From Ruminiclostridium cellulolyticum H10 (lineage in GTDB: Bacteria > Bacillota > Clostridia > Acetivibrionales > DSM-1351), in assembly GCF_000022065.1 (NCBI RefSeq), contig NC_011898.1, positions 496,001 to 560,000 on the forward strand: DNA of 64,000 nucleotides, written 5' to 3'. Position 1 is the first letter of the stretch, and each line of letters opens with the position of its first letter. Positions 43,573 through 53,159 of the stretch are shown in pieces. A program made the position numbers and the translations under genes. A model generated the notes under the pieces. It did not search any database and was not told where the DNA came from. It saw only the letters and a list, made by a program, of their open reading frames with translations.

Positions 43573-44877
43573 ATGATCCGTACGCATGTAGAGGAAAAAC
43601 TTTGCAGGTTGTTTGAAAAGAACGGGATAGCGGTTTACAATATTAATTCAGATAGATTTAAAACCAATACAATCAATATTTTCTTTCAGGATAATTTGAA
43701 CAAGGATTCAGTAGCTTTAAATGCACTTTTTCCTTCGGTATTGAGAAGAGGTTGCAAGGGGCTTCCTACTATAAAAGAGATAAATTTGTATCTGGAAAAG
43801 CTGTATGGTGCAGTGTTTGATTGCGGTATTGTAAAAAAAGGCGAAAGACAGATAATACATTTCTATTTTGAATATATTTCAGATAAGTATACTAATGATA
43901 GCCAAAGAAACTTTGAAAAGGCATTTGAATTTCTTATGAATATCATTTTCAGACCTGAACTAAAGGACGGTACGTTTAATGAACAGTATGTAGAACAGGA
44001 AAAGAACAATCTAAAAATGATTATTGAGGGCAGAACAAATGATAAGGTTCAGTACAGTATGGAAAGATGCTATGAGCTAATGTGTATGGATGAACCCTTT
44101 GGTTTGTATGAGTACGGGACAGTAGAGCAAATAGATGAAATAACTAATGACAGGCTTTATGAACATTATAAGAAAAAAATAGAATCACTCCCCGCAGAAA
44201 TTTTTATAACAGGAGAAATCGACGACAAAGATATTGCCTTTATAAAGGAAAAGCTGTCTAAGGTGGAAAGAAGTACACCTCAAAAGCTGAATTCCAGTAT
44301 CATACTTAAGTGTGTTAAAGACGTAAGGGAATATGAAGACAAAATGGATGTAAATCAGGCCAAACTGTGTATGGGATTCAGGACACATGTACAGCCAGCT
44401 GATAATGATTATTATGCATTGATGGTTTTTAGCGGCTTACTGGGAGGGGGTATGCATTCAAAGCTCTTTCAGAACGTCAGAGAGAAAGCTGGGCTTGCGT
44501 ACTATGTCTTTGCCGGATTGGAAAAGTTCAAGGGTTTGATGGTTATTGCAAGCGGTATTGATATAAATAATAAAAATACGGCTCAGGAAATAATTATGAA
44601 ACAGTTGGATGAAATACGTTTGGGGAACATAACAGAGTATGAGTTTGAAGCTACCTTAAAGTCTTTAAAGACAGGAATTATGTCACTAAAAGACAGTCAG
44701 CTTTATGTAGTGGATTTTTATCTGAGCCAATTGATAAATGGCACACATGATACTATGGAAACCTTGGTGGAAAAGATAAATAGGGTGACGGTAGACGATA
44801 TTATCAAGGTGGCAAATAAGGTGCAGTTGGATACGGTATATTTCTTGACTTCAAAATCACATGAAAGAATCAAATAA
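43573..44877 (+). CDS. ymfF: M16 peptidase-like protein, YmfF type (catalytically inactive partner)
   Basis: This 434-residue protein has the M16 fold pattern but lacks the HXXEH zinc motif in the N-terminal domain. The later R/Y region typical of the family (FSGLLGGGMHSKLFQNVREKAGLAYYV) is present. M16 proteins often work as a pair in which one subunit is inactive, and the next gene has the zinc site. In Bacillus the ymfF/ymfH pair is associated with EF-P 5-aminopentanol modification. Confidence 0.85.
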   Translation: MIRTHVEEKLCRLFEKNGIAVYNINSDRFKTNTINIFFQDNLNKDSVALNALFPSVLRRGCKGLPTIKEINLYLEKLYGAVFDCGIVKKGERQIIHFYFEYISDKYTNDSQRNFEKAFEFLMNIIFRPELKDGTFNEQYVEQEKNNLKMIIEGRTNDKVQYSMERCYELMCMDEPFGLYEYGTVEQIDEITNDRLYEHYKKKIESLPAEIFITGEIDDKDIAFIKEKLSKVERSTPQKLNSSIILKCVKDVREYEDKMDVNQAKLCMGFRTHVQPADNDYYALMVFSGLLGGGMHSKLFQNVREKAGLAYYVFAGLEKFKGLMVIASGIDINNKNTAQEIIMKQLDEIRLGNITEYEFEATLKSLKTGIMSLKDSQLYVVDFYLSQLINGTHDTMETLVEKINRVTVDDIIKVANKVQLDTVYFLTSKSHERIK

Positions 44878-44904
44878 AAAAGTTTTGCTTAAGCGGAGGA
44901 TCTT

Positions 44905-46188
44905 ATGAAATTTGATACCATTGAATATAAAAAGTACAACGAATTATTTTACCGATATGAACATTCCAGTGGTTTAAATTGTATAGTAATTCCTAAGAAG
45001 GGCTACTACAAAAAGTATGCAACATTTTCTACTCAGTACGGTTCTGTAGACAATGAATTTATCATACCAGGAGAAAATGAACCGATAAGAGTTCCTGATG
45101 GAATTGCCCATTTTCTGGAGCACAAGCTGTTTGAACAAAAAGACGGAAGTGTTATGGATAAGTTTGCCGCTTTAGGCTCGAAACCAAATGCATTTACAAG
45201 CTTTAACCAAACAGTGTACCTTTTTTCATGTACAGACTTGTTTAGCGAAAACTTCAAGCTTCTATTAAACTTTGTTCAAAATCCGTATATCACCGATGAA
45301 AGTGTTGAACGTGAAAAGAAGATAATAGGACAGGAAATTAATATGTACCGTGACGATCCCGGTTGGAGGGTAAACTTCAACCTATTGAAAGCAATGTATA
45401 AGCACCATCCTGTAAGATACGATATAGCAGGTACTACTGACAGTATAAGTGAAATTACAAAGGAAACTTTGTATCAGTGCTACGAGACCTTCTACCATCC
45501 ATCTAACATGATAATAACAGTAGTTGGTGATGTGGATCACATTAAGGTTTTTGAACAGGTTGAAAATGGCATACAGACATCGGATAAGGCTTCTGAAATT
45601 AAAAGAATCTTTCCTAAAGAAAGTGAAGGGGTTAACAAAAGATATTTTGAACAAAATATGCCAGTAGCAACGCCGTTATTTTATATGGGGTTTAAAGACA
45701 GCAATTTTGATTTAGAAGGCGGCGAAATCTTGAGATATGAGATTGCTGTAAAGCTTCTGCTTTCAATGATTATGGGGAAAAGTTCAAAGCTGTATGAGAA
45801 GTTGTACGATAAGGGACTTATTAATGCCAGCTTTGAAATGGATTTTTCCTTAGAAAAGAGTTATGCTTATTCAATGTTTGGAGGAGAATCTGTCAATCCT
45901 GAGGAGGTTCAGGAAATGATTACAAATGAGATTAAGATACTAAAAAAGCAAGGCCTTGACGAAGAGGCTTTTAACAGACTTCTTAAAGCCTCTAAAGGTA
46001 GGTTTCTGAGACAGCTTAATTCCCTTGAAAATATATCCAGATCATTTATAAATTTATATTTCAAGGGTGTTACAATGTTTGATTATTTAGATGTTTATGA
46101 TAAAATGAAATTTGATTATATTACAGATGTGTTTGACAGTCACTTTGACATTAAACACATGGCATTATCTGTTGTTAAGCAGAAATAA
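44905..46188 (+). CDS. ymfH: M16 zinc peptidase-like protein, YmfH type
   Basis: This 427-residue protein has the inverted zinc motif HFLEH in GIAHFLEHKLFE near residue 70 and the downstream Glu in EREKKIIGQEINMY. The C-terminal R/Y region is less conserved. It follows ymfF by 27 bases with an AAGCGGAGG site, so the two are presumably co-expressed as a heterodimer. Confidence 0.87.
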   Translation: MKFDTIEYKKYNELFYRYEHSSGLNCIVIPKKGYYKKYATFSTQYGSVDNEFIIPGENEPIRVPDGIAHFLEHKLFEQKDGSVMDKFAALGSKPNAFTSFNQTVYLFSCTDLFSENFKLLLNFVQNPYITDESVEREKKIIGQEINMYRDDPGWRVNFNLLKAMYKHHPVRYDIAGTTDSISEITKETLYQCYETFYHPSNMIITVVGDVDHIKVFEQVENGIQTSDKASEIKRIFPKESEGVNKRYFEQNMPVATPLFYMGFKDSNFDLEGGEILRYEIAVKLLLSMIMGKSSKLYEKLYDKGLINASFEMDFSLEKSYAYSMFGGESVNPEEVQEMITNEIKILKKQGLDEEAFNRLLKASKGRFLRQLNSLENISRSFINLYFKGVTMFDYLDVYDKMKFDYITDVFDSHFDIKHMALSVVKQK

Positions 46189-46212
46189 AAAGTGTTATTG
46201 TGGAGGTTATAA

Positions 46213-47286
46213 ATGGATAGTACACTACTCAGATTTCCTGAACTTGGTTGGAGTTTCGATGTACCAAGGGTTGCTTTCAATATTTTCGGGAAACCTATAT
46301 ACTGGTACGGAATTATCATAGCGGCAGCCTTTTTGATATGTGTATTATGGGCGATGAAAGATTCAACAAAATATGATCTTGTTCCGGATACAATAATAGA
46401 CCTGATGCTGTTTGCAGCTCCGGCAGCTATAATATGTGCAAGAATATACTATGTTATTTTCAGTTGGTCTGAATACAGCGATAATCTTATTGATATTTTG
46501 AATCTTAGAAAAGGCGGTTTGGCTGTCTATGGAGGAATAATAGGAGCTATAGTTGCAGCTTATTTTGTTGCAAGGTATAAAAGAATTCCCACAATGAAGC
46601 TTTTTGATTTTGCTATACCATATGTGGCTCTAGGGCAAGCGATTGGACGTTGGGGAAATTTTTTCAATCAGGAAGCTTTTGGTACAAACACCACTCTTCC
46701 ATGGGGTATGACCAGCCCTACAATAAATGCTTATTTGACAAACAAAGCCGCTTCAATTCAAGAAACGGTTGGTATAACTGTAAATCCTGAATTGCCTGTA
46801 CATCCTACGTTTTTATATGAGTCTTTGTGGAATATTGCAGTTTTTGCATTTCTTATGTGGATGCGTAAAAGGAAAAAATTCAGCGGTGAAATTTTCTGTT
46901 TATATTTTATAACCTACAGTATAGGAAGAGCATTTATCGAAGGACTTAGAACAGATAGTCTGATGTTTGGAAATTTAAGAATTTCACAGTTCCTGTCCAT
47001 TATACTGGTAATTGTTTTTGTCATACTTGTAGTAGTTTTAAGAAACAAAGCAAAAAATGCAGTTGATCAAGAAGAAGTTGAAGTCGGACAAAGTGCATAT
47101 GCAAAAGTTCTTAAATACATGGAAGAGGAACAAGAAGTTGAAACAAATGAGCACAGCAGCCAAAAAATGCAGGAATCGGATAGCACACAGGAGATTCCGC
47201 AAGAACCTGCTGAACGTGGAAACCAGCAAGAGAGCAGTGAAAATCCCCAAGAAGAAGATAATAATAAATTGTCCGACAGCCAGTGA
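46213..47286 (+). CDS. lgt: Prolipoprotein diacylglyceryl transferase with long acidic C-terminal tail
   Basis: This 357-residue membrane enzyme attaches diacylglycerol to lipobox cysteines. It has seven helices with GGLAVYGGIIGAIVA, the Lgt signature GQAIGRWGNFFNQEAFG and HPTFLYESLWN. The core ends near residue 275. A Glu/Gln/Ser-rich hydrophilic tail of ~80 residues follows and is absent from most family members. It would process the element-encoded binding lipoprotein among others. Confidence 0.93.
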   Translation: MDSTLLRFPELGWSFDVPRVAFNIFGKPIYWYGIIIAAAFLICVLWAMKDSTKYDLVPDTIIDLMLFAAPAAIICARIYYVIFSWSEYSDNLIDILNLRKGGLAVYGGIIGAIVAAYFVARYKRIPTMKLFDFAIPYVALGQAIGRWGNFFNQEAFGTNTTLPWGMTSPTINAYLTNKAASIQETVGITVNPELPVHPTFLYESLWNIAVFAFLMWMRKRKKFSGEIFCLYFITYSIGRAFIEGLRTDSLMFGNLRISQFLSIILVIVFVILVVVLRNKAKNAVDQEEVEVGQSAYAKVLKYMEEEQEVETNEHSSQKMQESDSTQEIPQEPAERGNQQESSENPQEEDNNKLSDSQ

Positions 47287-47305
47287 TATTAGGGAAAGGT
47301 GAAAA

Positions 47306-48442
47306 ATGTATTTTGTTGAAAAGTCGCAAGCCTCAAATCCTTATAAGAGATTTGACTATGTGTTATTTATATCGGTTCTGTTACTATCTGCAATAGGTCT
47401 TATTGTTCTTAGCAGTGCTGTAAGAACCAGACCGGGTATGCTTAAATCACAGATTCTCGCTATGATAATGGGAGTTGCTCTATGTCTTATATTGAGCATA
47501 ATAGACTATAAGGACCTAAAAGTCCTTAGTTTGTTTATATTTTTTGCAACAATGGCTCTGATGGTTCTTGTTTTGTTTCTTGGTACAGGTGAGGAGCTGG
47601 GAAATAAAAACTGGATAAAAATAGCAGGATTTAGCATACAGCCATCAGAATATGCAAAGATAGCCTATATTATTCTGGTTTCGGTCTTTCTTGAAAGGAT
47701 TAAGGACAGTACTGAAAAAAATAAATCAGATATTATTAAGTTTATTGTTTATTCCGGGGTTGCCGTAGGCTTTGTACTTCTACAAAAGGATTTGGGTACA
47801 GCTCTTGTATTTGGATTTATATTCCTTATTTTTATATACATCGCGGGTATTCCCTACAGGTATATATTTATTTTAGGTGGAATGTTATTGCTTTCATTGC
47901 CTTTCGTTTGGGTTTATATTCTCAACGGCTATAGAAGAGAAAGAATTCTTACTTTCATTTCACCTGACAGGGACCCCCAGGGTACAGGCTTCAATGTAAT
48001 TCAATCCAAAATTGCTGTAGGCTCGGGACAGTTATTCGGTCAAGGCTACGGAAATGGGTTACAGACCCAGAGCAGGAACGTACCGGTCAATGAGTCTGAC
48101 TTTATTTTCTCGGTGGTTGGAGAAGAATTTGGGTTCATAGGTGGTATTATAATTATAATATTAGGTTTGATAATCCTTTTAAGATGTATTTATATTGCAA
48201 AAAACTCCAGTGATACCTATGGTTCATTTCTTGTAATGGGTGTGACGGGTATGCTTGGTTTTCATTTTATAGAAAACATCGGAATGAGTATAGGCTTACT
48301 ACCTGTAACAGGCCTGCCGCTTCCTTTCGTAAGTCAGGGAGGAACTGCAGTACTGGCAAATTATATAGCCATAGGCATTGTGTTGAGCGTTTCTTCGAGA
48401 CGTAAAAAATCACTTTTCAGTACTAAAGACAAGCGTAGGTAA
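47306..48442 (+). CDS. rodA: Rod shape-determining SEDS protein RodA
   Basis: This 378-residue, ten-helix SEDS glycosyltransferase has QPSEYAKIAYI, QKDLGTALVFG, GSGQLFGQGYGNG, and the C-terminal GLPLPFVSQGGTA. It polymerises glycan in cell elongation with a class B PBP. It follows lgt by 19 bases and ends with a strong terminator. RodA rather than FtsW is favoured because a separate ftsW lies in the mur cluster. Confidence 0.9.
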   Translation: MYFVEKSQASNPYKRFDYVLFISVLLLSAIGLIVLSSAVRTRPGMLKSQILAMIMGVALCLILSIIDYKDLKVLSLFIFFATMALMVLVLFLGTGEELGNKNWIKIAGFSIQPSEYAKIAYIILVSVFLERIKDSTEKNKSDIIKFIVYSGVAVGFVLLQKDLGTALVFGFIFLIFIYIAGIPYRYIFILGGMLLLSLPFVWVYILNGYRRERILTFISPDRDPQGTGFNVIQSKIAVGSGQLFGQGYGNGLQTQSRNVPVNESDFIFSVVGEEFGFIGGIIIIILGLIILLRCIYIAKNSSDTYGSFLVMGVTGMLGFHFIENIGMSIGLLPVTGLPLPFVSQGGTAVLANYIAIGIVLSVSSRRKKSLFSTKDKRR

Positions 48443-48518
48443 ACCGAATATTTGGGAAATAACCCGGTTGTCAGGTGAGTTTTGATAATAAGTCTGACAG
48501 CTAGTGCTAAAGGCCTAT

Positions 48519-48558
48519 AAAAGACAGGATTAATATCCTGTCTTTTATTTTTTTTATT
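48519..48558 (+). terminator. Rho-independent terminator after rodA
   Basis: A 12-bp stem AAAAGACAGGAT/ATCCTGTCTTTT with loop TAAT is followed by a run of Ts. Confidence 0.9.
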
Positions 48559-48576
48559 TCAAATCAGCGAAATGTA

Positions 48577-48645
48577 TTGATAATTTTTAGGTTTTGCAAT
48601 AAAATATCAATATAAGTGGTGGAAAGTGGTGAGAAGTGGAGGAGA
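48577..48645 (+). promoter_or_regulatory. mraZ promoter and triple MraZ box
   Basis: TTGATA (48577-48582) and TAAAAT (48600-48605) are spaced 17 bases apart. Directly downstream are three head-to-tail 10-base repeats at 48616-48645 (GTGGTGGAAA, GTGGTGAGAA, GTGGAGGAGA). They match the GTGG-type sites bound by MraZ, which represses its own operon in other bacteria. Confidence 0.75.
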
Positions 48646-48669
48646 CTAATCGGATGTGGGGTGTAAAAA

Positions 48670-49101
48670 TTGTTCTATGGTGAATACCAACATACAATTG
48701 ACCCTAAAGGAAGAGCAATAGTACCTTCAAAGTTCCGTGAGGGGTTGGGTGAAAAATTCATACTGACCAAGGGACTTGACGGCTGTTTGTTTGCGTACTC
48801 TTCAGAAGAGTGGACAAGCCTTGAAAATAAGCTTAAATCATTGCCATTTACCGATAAGGACGTCCGGGCGTTTATAAGATTTTTCTTTTCCGGAGCAACG
48901 GAATGTGAAGTTGATAAGCAGGGAAGGATATTGATACCACAGAATCTGCGTGAATATGCCGCACTGGAAAAGGACACATATATAATTGGAGTGTCTTCGA
49001 GAGTTGAAATATGGGACAAGACGGCTTGGGAAGCATACAATAGCGACGAAAACATCAGTGCAGATAAAATTGCGGAAAAGATGGCATTACTTGGTATATA
49101 G
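48670..49101 (+). CDS. mraZ: Division/cell wall cluster transcriptional regulator MraZ
   Basis: This 143-residue protein has two SpoVT/AbrB-like halves ([21 protein letters not shown] and [20 protein letters not shown]). It binds DNA upstream of its own operon as a ring. The start is TTG at 48670, with GTGGGG upstream. Confidence 0.95.
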
Positions 49102-49123
49102 CCGGAAAACTTTGAGGTGAATA

Positions 49124-50065
49124 ATGGAATTTAAGCATACATCCGTTTTACTTGATGAGTGTATTGAATATCTGAATATAAATCAAGAAGGTATTTACGT
49201 TGACGGTACTATTGGAGGAGCCGGACATTCGTCAGAGATATATAAGAGACTAGGTGAAAAAGGCTGTTTGGTAGGCCTTGATCAGGACAGCTTTGCTGTA
49301 GAAACATCTATTAAGAGGCTAGATGAAATTAAGTCCAATGCAGACTTCAAGGTAGTGAATACCAATTTTAAAAATATAAAAAGTGCATGTTCCGGTTTGG
49401 GAATTAACGAAGTAGATGGTATTCTTCTGGATTTGGGAGTATCGTCCCACCAGTTGGATGAGGCATCCAGAGGATTTAGCTATCAGCATGATGCACCGCT
49501 TGATATGAGAATGAATACAAAATCGGAGTTATCAGCTTATGATGTGGTAAATAAGTACTCCGAGCAGGATATATATCGTATTATCCGTGATTTTGGAGAA
49601 GAAAAATGGGCCTCACGGATAGCAAAATTTATAACTGAAGCCAGACAGAATGAACCTGTAGAAACCACATATGACTTAGTAGATATAATAAAAAAAGCAG
49701 TACCGAGTTCAGCTAGAAGAGACGGCCCTCATCCGGCGAAAAGAACTTTTCAGGCAATCAGAATTGAAGTAAACAATGAACTTGGAATATTGAATAAAAC
49801 TATTGAAGATTGTGTAGATTTACTTAAAAGAGGTGGAAGGCTTTGTATTATAACTTTCCACTCCTTGGAAGACAGGATCGTCAAAATGCAGTATAACAAA
49901 ATGGTAAACCCATGCACATGTCCTCCCGCATTTCCTGTATGTGCTTGCGGGAAAAAGCCTAAAGCGGTACTTATAAATAAAAAGCCAATTGTATCGGATA
50001 TACGAGAGCTGGATAAAAATCCAAGAGCAAGAAGTGCAAAGTTAAGAGTTCTACAAAAAATTTAA
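49124..50065 (+). CDS. rsmH: 16S rRNA (cytosine(1402)-N(4))-methyltransferase
   Basis: This 313-residue S-adenosylmethionine enzyme has [14 protein letters not shown] (cofactor loop), [30 protein letters not shown] and a C-terminal [10 protein letters not shown]. It is second in the mraZ operon. Confidence 0.96.
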   Translation: MEFKHTSVLLDECIEYLNINQEGIYVDGTIGGAGHSSEIYKRLGEKGCLVGLDQDSFAVETSIKRLDEIKSNADFKVVNTNFKNIKSACSGLGINEVDGILLDLGVSSHQLDEASRGFSYQHDAPLDMRMNTKSELSAYDVVNKYSEQDIYRIIRDFGEEKWASRIAKFITEARQNEPVETTYDLVDIIKKAVPSSARRDGPHPAKRTFQAIRIEVNNELGILNKTIEDCVDLLKRGGRLCIITFHSLEDRIVKMQYNKMVNPCTCPPAFPVCACGKKPKAVLINKKPIVSDIRELDKNPRARSAKLRVLQKI

Positions 50066-50187
50066 TATACAACCTTAAATTAAGATAACAAATGAAAACC
50101 ATAATATAACAACAATATGAAGAAATAATTGAATTACAAGTGACAAAGTTTGGGGAAACAAAAGCTAAAACTTCTAAAAATGAATAT

Positions 50188-50220
50188 GGGGATCAGTTTT
50201 AATGCTGATTCCCCAACTTT
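50188..50220 (+). terminator. Weak hairpin between rsmH and ftsL
   Basis: GGGGATCAG pairs with CTGATTCCCC (one bulged base), followed by AACTTTCTTT. It could be a partial terminator inside the operon. Confidence 0.45.
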
Positions 50221-50245
50221 CTTTATTAAGACAGGGGTGTTTAAA

Positions 50246-50728
50246 GTGGCAGAGACCAAAAATGATTATGTATACGGTTCCTTAGCGGAGAAAATAAAAT
50301 ACGATCCTTATGAAGAAAATGCCATACTCAAGTCAAAAAAGATAGCAAGAGACAATTCTAAAATAAAAGTGAGAATTATATTTAACATATTTCTTGTTTT
50401 TGCAATGTTTATTGTGGTTATGCTCAGATATGCACAGATCAGTCAGATAAATTATGACATCAATATTATGAAAAGCGAGTATACCAAGATACAGAATGAA
50501 AACCAGCTATTGTCCATAGATATACAAAATGCCATGGATCTAAAAAATATAAGGCATATTGCAGAAACAAAGCTGGATATGCACAAACCTAACAAGTCAC
50601 AAATTGTGTACGTAAGCATTCCTAAAAAGGATGTTACGATTACTGCACATAAGGAACAATCAAAACTGACTGTATTGTTCAACATTGTGAATAAAAGTTT
50701 AAACAAATTTTTAAACATAATTAATTAG
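50246..50728 (+). CDS. ftsL: FtsL-like septum protein
   Basis: This 160-residue bitopic protein has a basic cytoplasmic part to ~45, one helix (IIFNIFLVFAMFIVVMLRYAQI) and a coiled coil with heptad-like Asn/Ile/Leu spacing (~75-120). It is identified by topology and by position between rsmH and the class B PBP; FtsL sequences are poorly conserved. The start is GTG 50246 after AGGGGTG. A longer frame from 50150 lacks a ribosome binding site. Confidence 0.75.
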   Translation: MAETKNDYVYGSLAEKIKYDPYEENAILKSKKIARDNSKIKVRIIFNIFLVFAMFIVVMLRYAQISQINYDINIMKSEYTKIQNENQLLSIDIQNAMDLKNIRHIAETKLDMHKPNKSQIVYVSIPKKDVTITAHKEQSKLTVLFNIVNKSLNKFLNIIN

Positions 50729-50748
50729 ATAAATTTTGAATAATCCAG

Positions 50749-50787
50749 CTATAGATTTTTTTACTAAGTCTATAGTTTTTATTTTTT
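50749..50787 (+). terminator. Terminator between ftsL and the PBP gene
   Basis: CTATAGA/TCTATAG is a 7-bp stem with a 13-base loop, followed by TTTTTATTTTTT. It implies a separate promoter for the PBP gene. Confidence 0.7.
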
Positions 50788-50887
50788 GGACAATTTCTTT
50801 TAAAATTAATAATATATTTTATTGATATAAAATATTAATTAGTAAATGGGACATTTATACAAAAATAGATAACAGGGGGCGAATACA

Positions 50888-53092
50888 TTGGCTGGAGTAA
50901 ATTTGAAGATTAAGAAACGACTTTTGTTTATACTTTGTGTTTTTACAATAATGACACTGATTCTCGTGTTAAGGATTGCCTGGATTCAAATATATAGCGG
51001 AAAAGAATATCAGGAGTTTGCATATAATCAACAGACTAAAAACCGTACTATTAGTGCAAAAAGAGGTACTATATATGACCGCAATATGAAACCTTTGGCG
51101 GTAAGCGGTTCGGTAGATACTGTCAGTGCAAGTCCTCAGGAGATATCAAAACAAAAACTCGATATAGACAAGATTTCCAGTGAACTTGCTAATATACTTG
51201 AAATGGATAAGGAAACAGTTAAAAAGAAGCTCACTAAGAATAGCCAATATGAAATTATAAAGCAGAAAATAGACAGGGAGATCGGCAACAAAGTACGTGA
51301 GTGGAAATCAAAAGACAAAATATCCGGTATTTATATTGATGAAGACACAAAAAGGTTTTATCCCAATAGAAATCTTGCCGCCCATGTTATCGGTTTTACA
51401 AACATAGATAATGACGGCCTTGATGGAGTTGAAAGGATGATGGAGAAATATTTGAAGGGGGTACCCGGTAAAATACTCAGTGAAACAGATGCAAGCGGTA
51501 TGGCTTTGAGTATGAGTGACGAAAAGTTCATACAGCCCCAAGATGGAAATGATGTTATTCTTACAATAGATGAAACAATCCAGTATTTTGCCGAAAAGGC
51601 TTTGGAAAAGGCAATTTCGGATAATAATGTTTTAAACGGAGCTACAGCCATAGTAATGGACCCTAGAAATGGTGAAATACTAGCATTAGCATCAAAGCCC
51701 GATTTTGACCTTAATAACCCCAGAGGAGTTCCAAAGGGAAAGGACCCTGAAACCTGGACAGGAAAAAGCAAGGAAGATGTAGAGTATCTTCAGCAGACAG
51801 TTTGGAGAAATAAAGCAGTTGTTGATACATACGAGCCGGGTTCCACATTCAAGCCGGTCACAGCAGCAGCGGGTCTGGAGGAGGGTGCTATTACTCCTGA
51901 TACACAGGTTACAGATGCCACTGTTAAGGTGGGAGGGTGGAACATAAATTGTTGGAAACCCAATGCTCACTTACACGAAACTTTCAGAGAAGGCGTTTAT
52001 AACTCGTGTAATCCTGTTTTCGTACGCCTTTCCCAAAAATTGGGAGTACCGTTATTCTTTAAATATGTAAAAGCCTTTGGTTTTTATGACAAGACCGGAA
52101 TCGATCTTCCCGGTGAAGCACGTGGTATAATGTTTACAAACCCAACCGAGGTAAACATGGCTACAGCTTCCTTTGGACAGCGTTTCCAGATAACACCCAT
52201 ACAGCTTGTACAGGCATACGGTGCAATTGCAAACGGAGGAGATTTGATTACACCTCATGTTGTTAAAGAAGTGGTAGATGAAACAGGTAGCGTAATTAAA
52301 AAATACGAGCCTAACGTTGTAAGAAGAGTTATATCCAGACAAACCTCCGATACTTTAAAATCCATACTGTATGGAGTTGTAGATGTTGGTACCGGTAAAA
52401 ATGCCAAGATACCGGGGTACAAAATCGGAGGAAAAACAGGAACGTCTGAAACAATAATGGATCCAAAACTTTTAAAACTTAATATTGTTGGGAAAAACAA
52501 GAGATACATAGTATCCTTTTCTGCCATTGCACCTACTGACAATCCAAGCTTATGCGTACTGGTTGTACTTGATTACCCGGATGTGTACAATCCCGGCGGA
52601 GGTATGTTGGTTGCTCCTGTTGTGGGAAAGCTGATAGATGATATTCTGAGCTATAAGGGAGTCGAAAAGGAATACACTGAGCAAGACAAAAAAATGCTGC
52701 TTCAGGAGGTTCAGGTTCCTAATGTAAAGGGCAAAACCGTAGAAGAGGCGGTTAAACTGTTGAAAGAAAGCAAACTAGAGTATAAAATAGAAGGAAGCGA
52801 CACTGACAAAAAGGCAATTGTACAGGATCAGACACCGAAATCATCCGCATTGCTTCATGAAAGATCAATTGTGGTACTTTATACCTATAAACCTCAGGAG
52901 GAGGCAATGGTTAAGGTTCCGGATGTTAAGAATAAGCCAGTTTATGATGCTACACAGGCTTTTAAGAAACTGGGACTTAATATTCGTGTAAACGGTACTG
53001 GAACAGCAGTAAGCCAGAGCATGGATGCAGGTACAAAAGTCAAAAAAGGTACCGTAATCGAAGTTATATTTAGGAATGTAGTTTCGGATTAG
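50888..53092 (+). CDS. Class B penicillin-binding protein with two PASTA domains (SpoVD/FtsI type)
   Basis: This 734-residue transpeptidase has an N-terminal helix (~10-28), a dimerisation domain (KRGTIYDRNMKPLAV), and a transpeptidase domain with catalytic Ser319 in EPGSTFKP, YNSCNP and GGKTGTSET. Two C-terminal PASTA domains follow (~605-670 and ~675-734). PASTA tails in the mur cluster fit SpoVD (spore cortex) or PBP2B/FtsI (septum). Only one such gene is here, so the two roles cannot be told apart. The start is TTG at 50888 after GGGGGC. Confidence 0.92.
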   Translation: MAGVNLKIKKRLLFILCVFTIMTLILVLRIAWIQIYSGKEYQEFAYNQQTKNRTISAKRGTIYDRNMKPLAVSGSVDTVSASPQEISKQKLDIDKISSELANILEMDKETVKKKLTKNSQYEIIKQKIDREIGNKVREWKSKDKISGIYIDEDTKRFYPNRNLAAHVIGFTNIDNDGLDGVERMMEKYLKGVPGKILSETDASGMALSMSDEKFIQPQDGNDVILTIDETIQYFAEKALEKAISDNNVLNGATAIVMDPRNGEILALASKPDFDLNNPRGVPKGKDPETWTGKSKEDVEYLQQTVWRNKAVVDTYEPGSTFKPVTAAAGLEEGAITPDTQVTDATVKVGGWNINCWKPNAHLHETFREGVYNSCNPVFVRLSQKLGVPLFFKYVKAFGFYDKTGIDLPGEARGIMFTNPTEVNMATASFGQRFQITPIQLVQAYGAIANGGDLITPHVVKEVVDETGSVIKKYEPNVVRRVISRQTSDTLKSILYGVVDVGTGKNAKIPGYKIGGKTGTSETIMDPKLLKLNIVGKNKRYIVSFSAIAPTDNPSLCVLVVLDYPDVYNPGGGMLVAPVVGKLIDDILSYKGVEKEYTEQDKKMLLQEVQVPNVKGKTVEEAVKLLKESKLEYKIEGSDTDKKAIVQDQTPKSSALLHERSIVVLYTYKPQEEAMVKVPDVKNKPVYDATQAFKKLGLNIRVNGTGTAVSQSMDAGTKVKKGTVIEVIFRNVVSD

Positions 53093-53159
53093 TTTAGTGA
53101 TAAAAAAACAGGGCAATACTTATAGAAAATGTGGGATTCATCATTTGGAGGTGTTTTAG

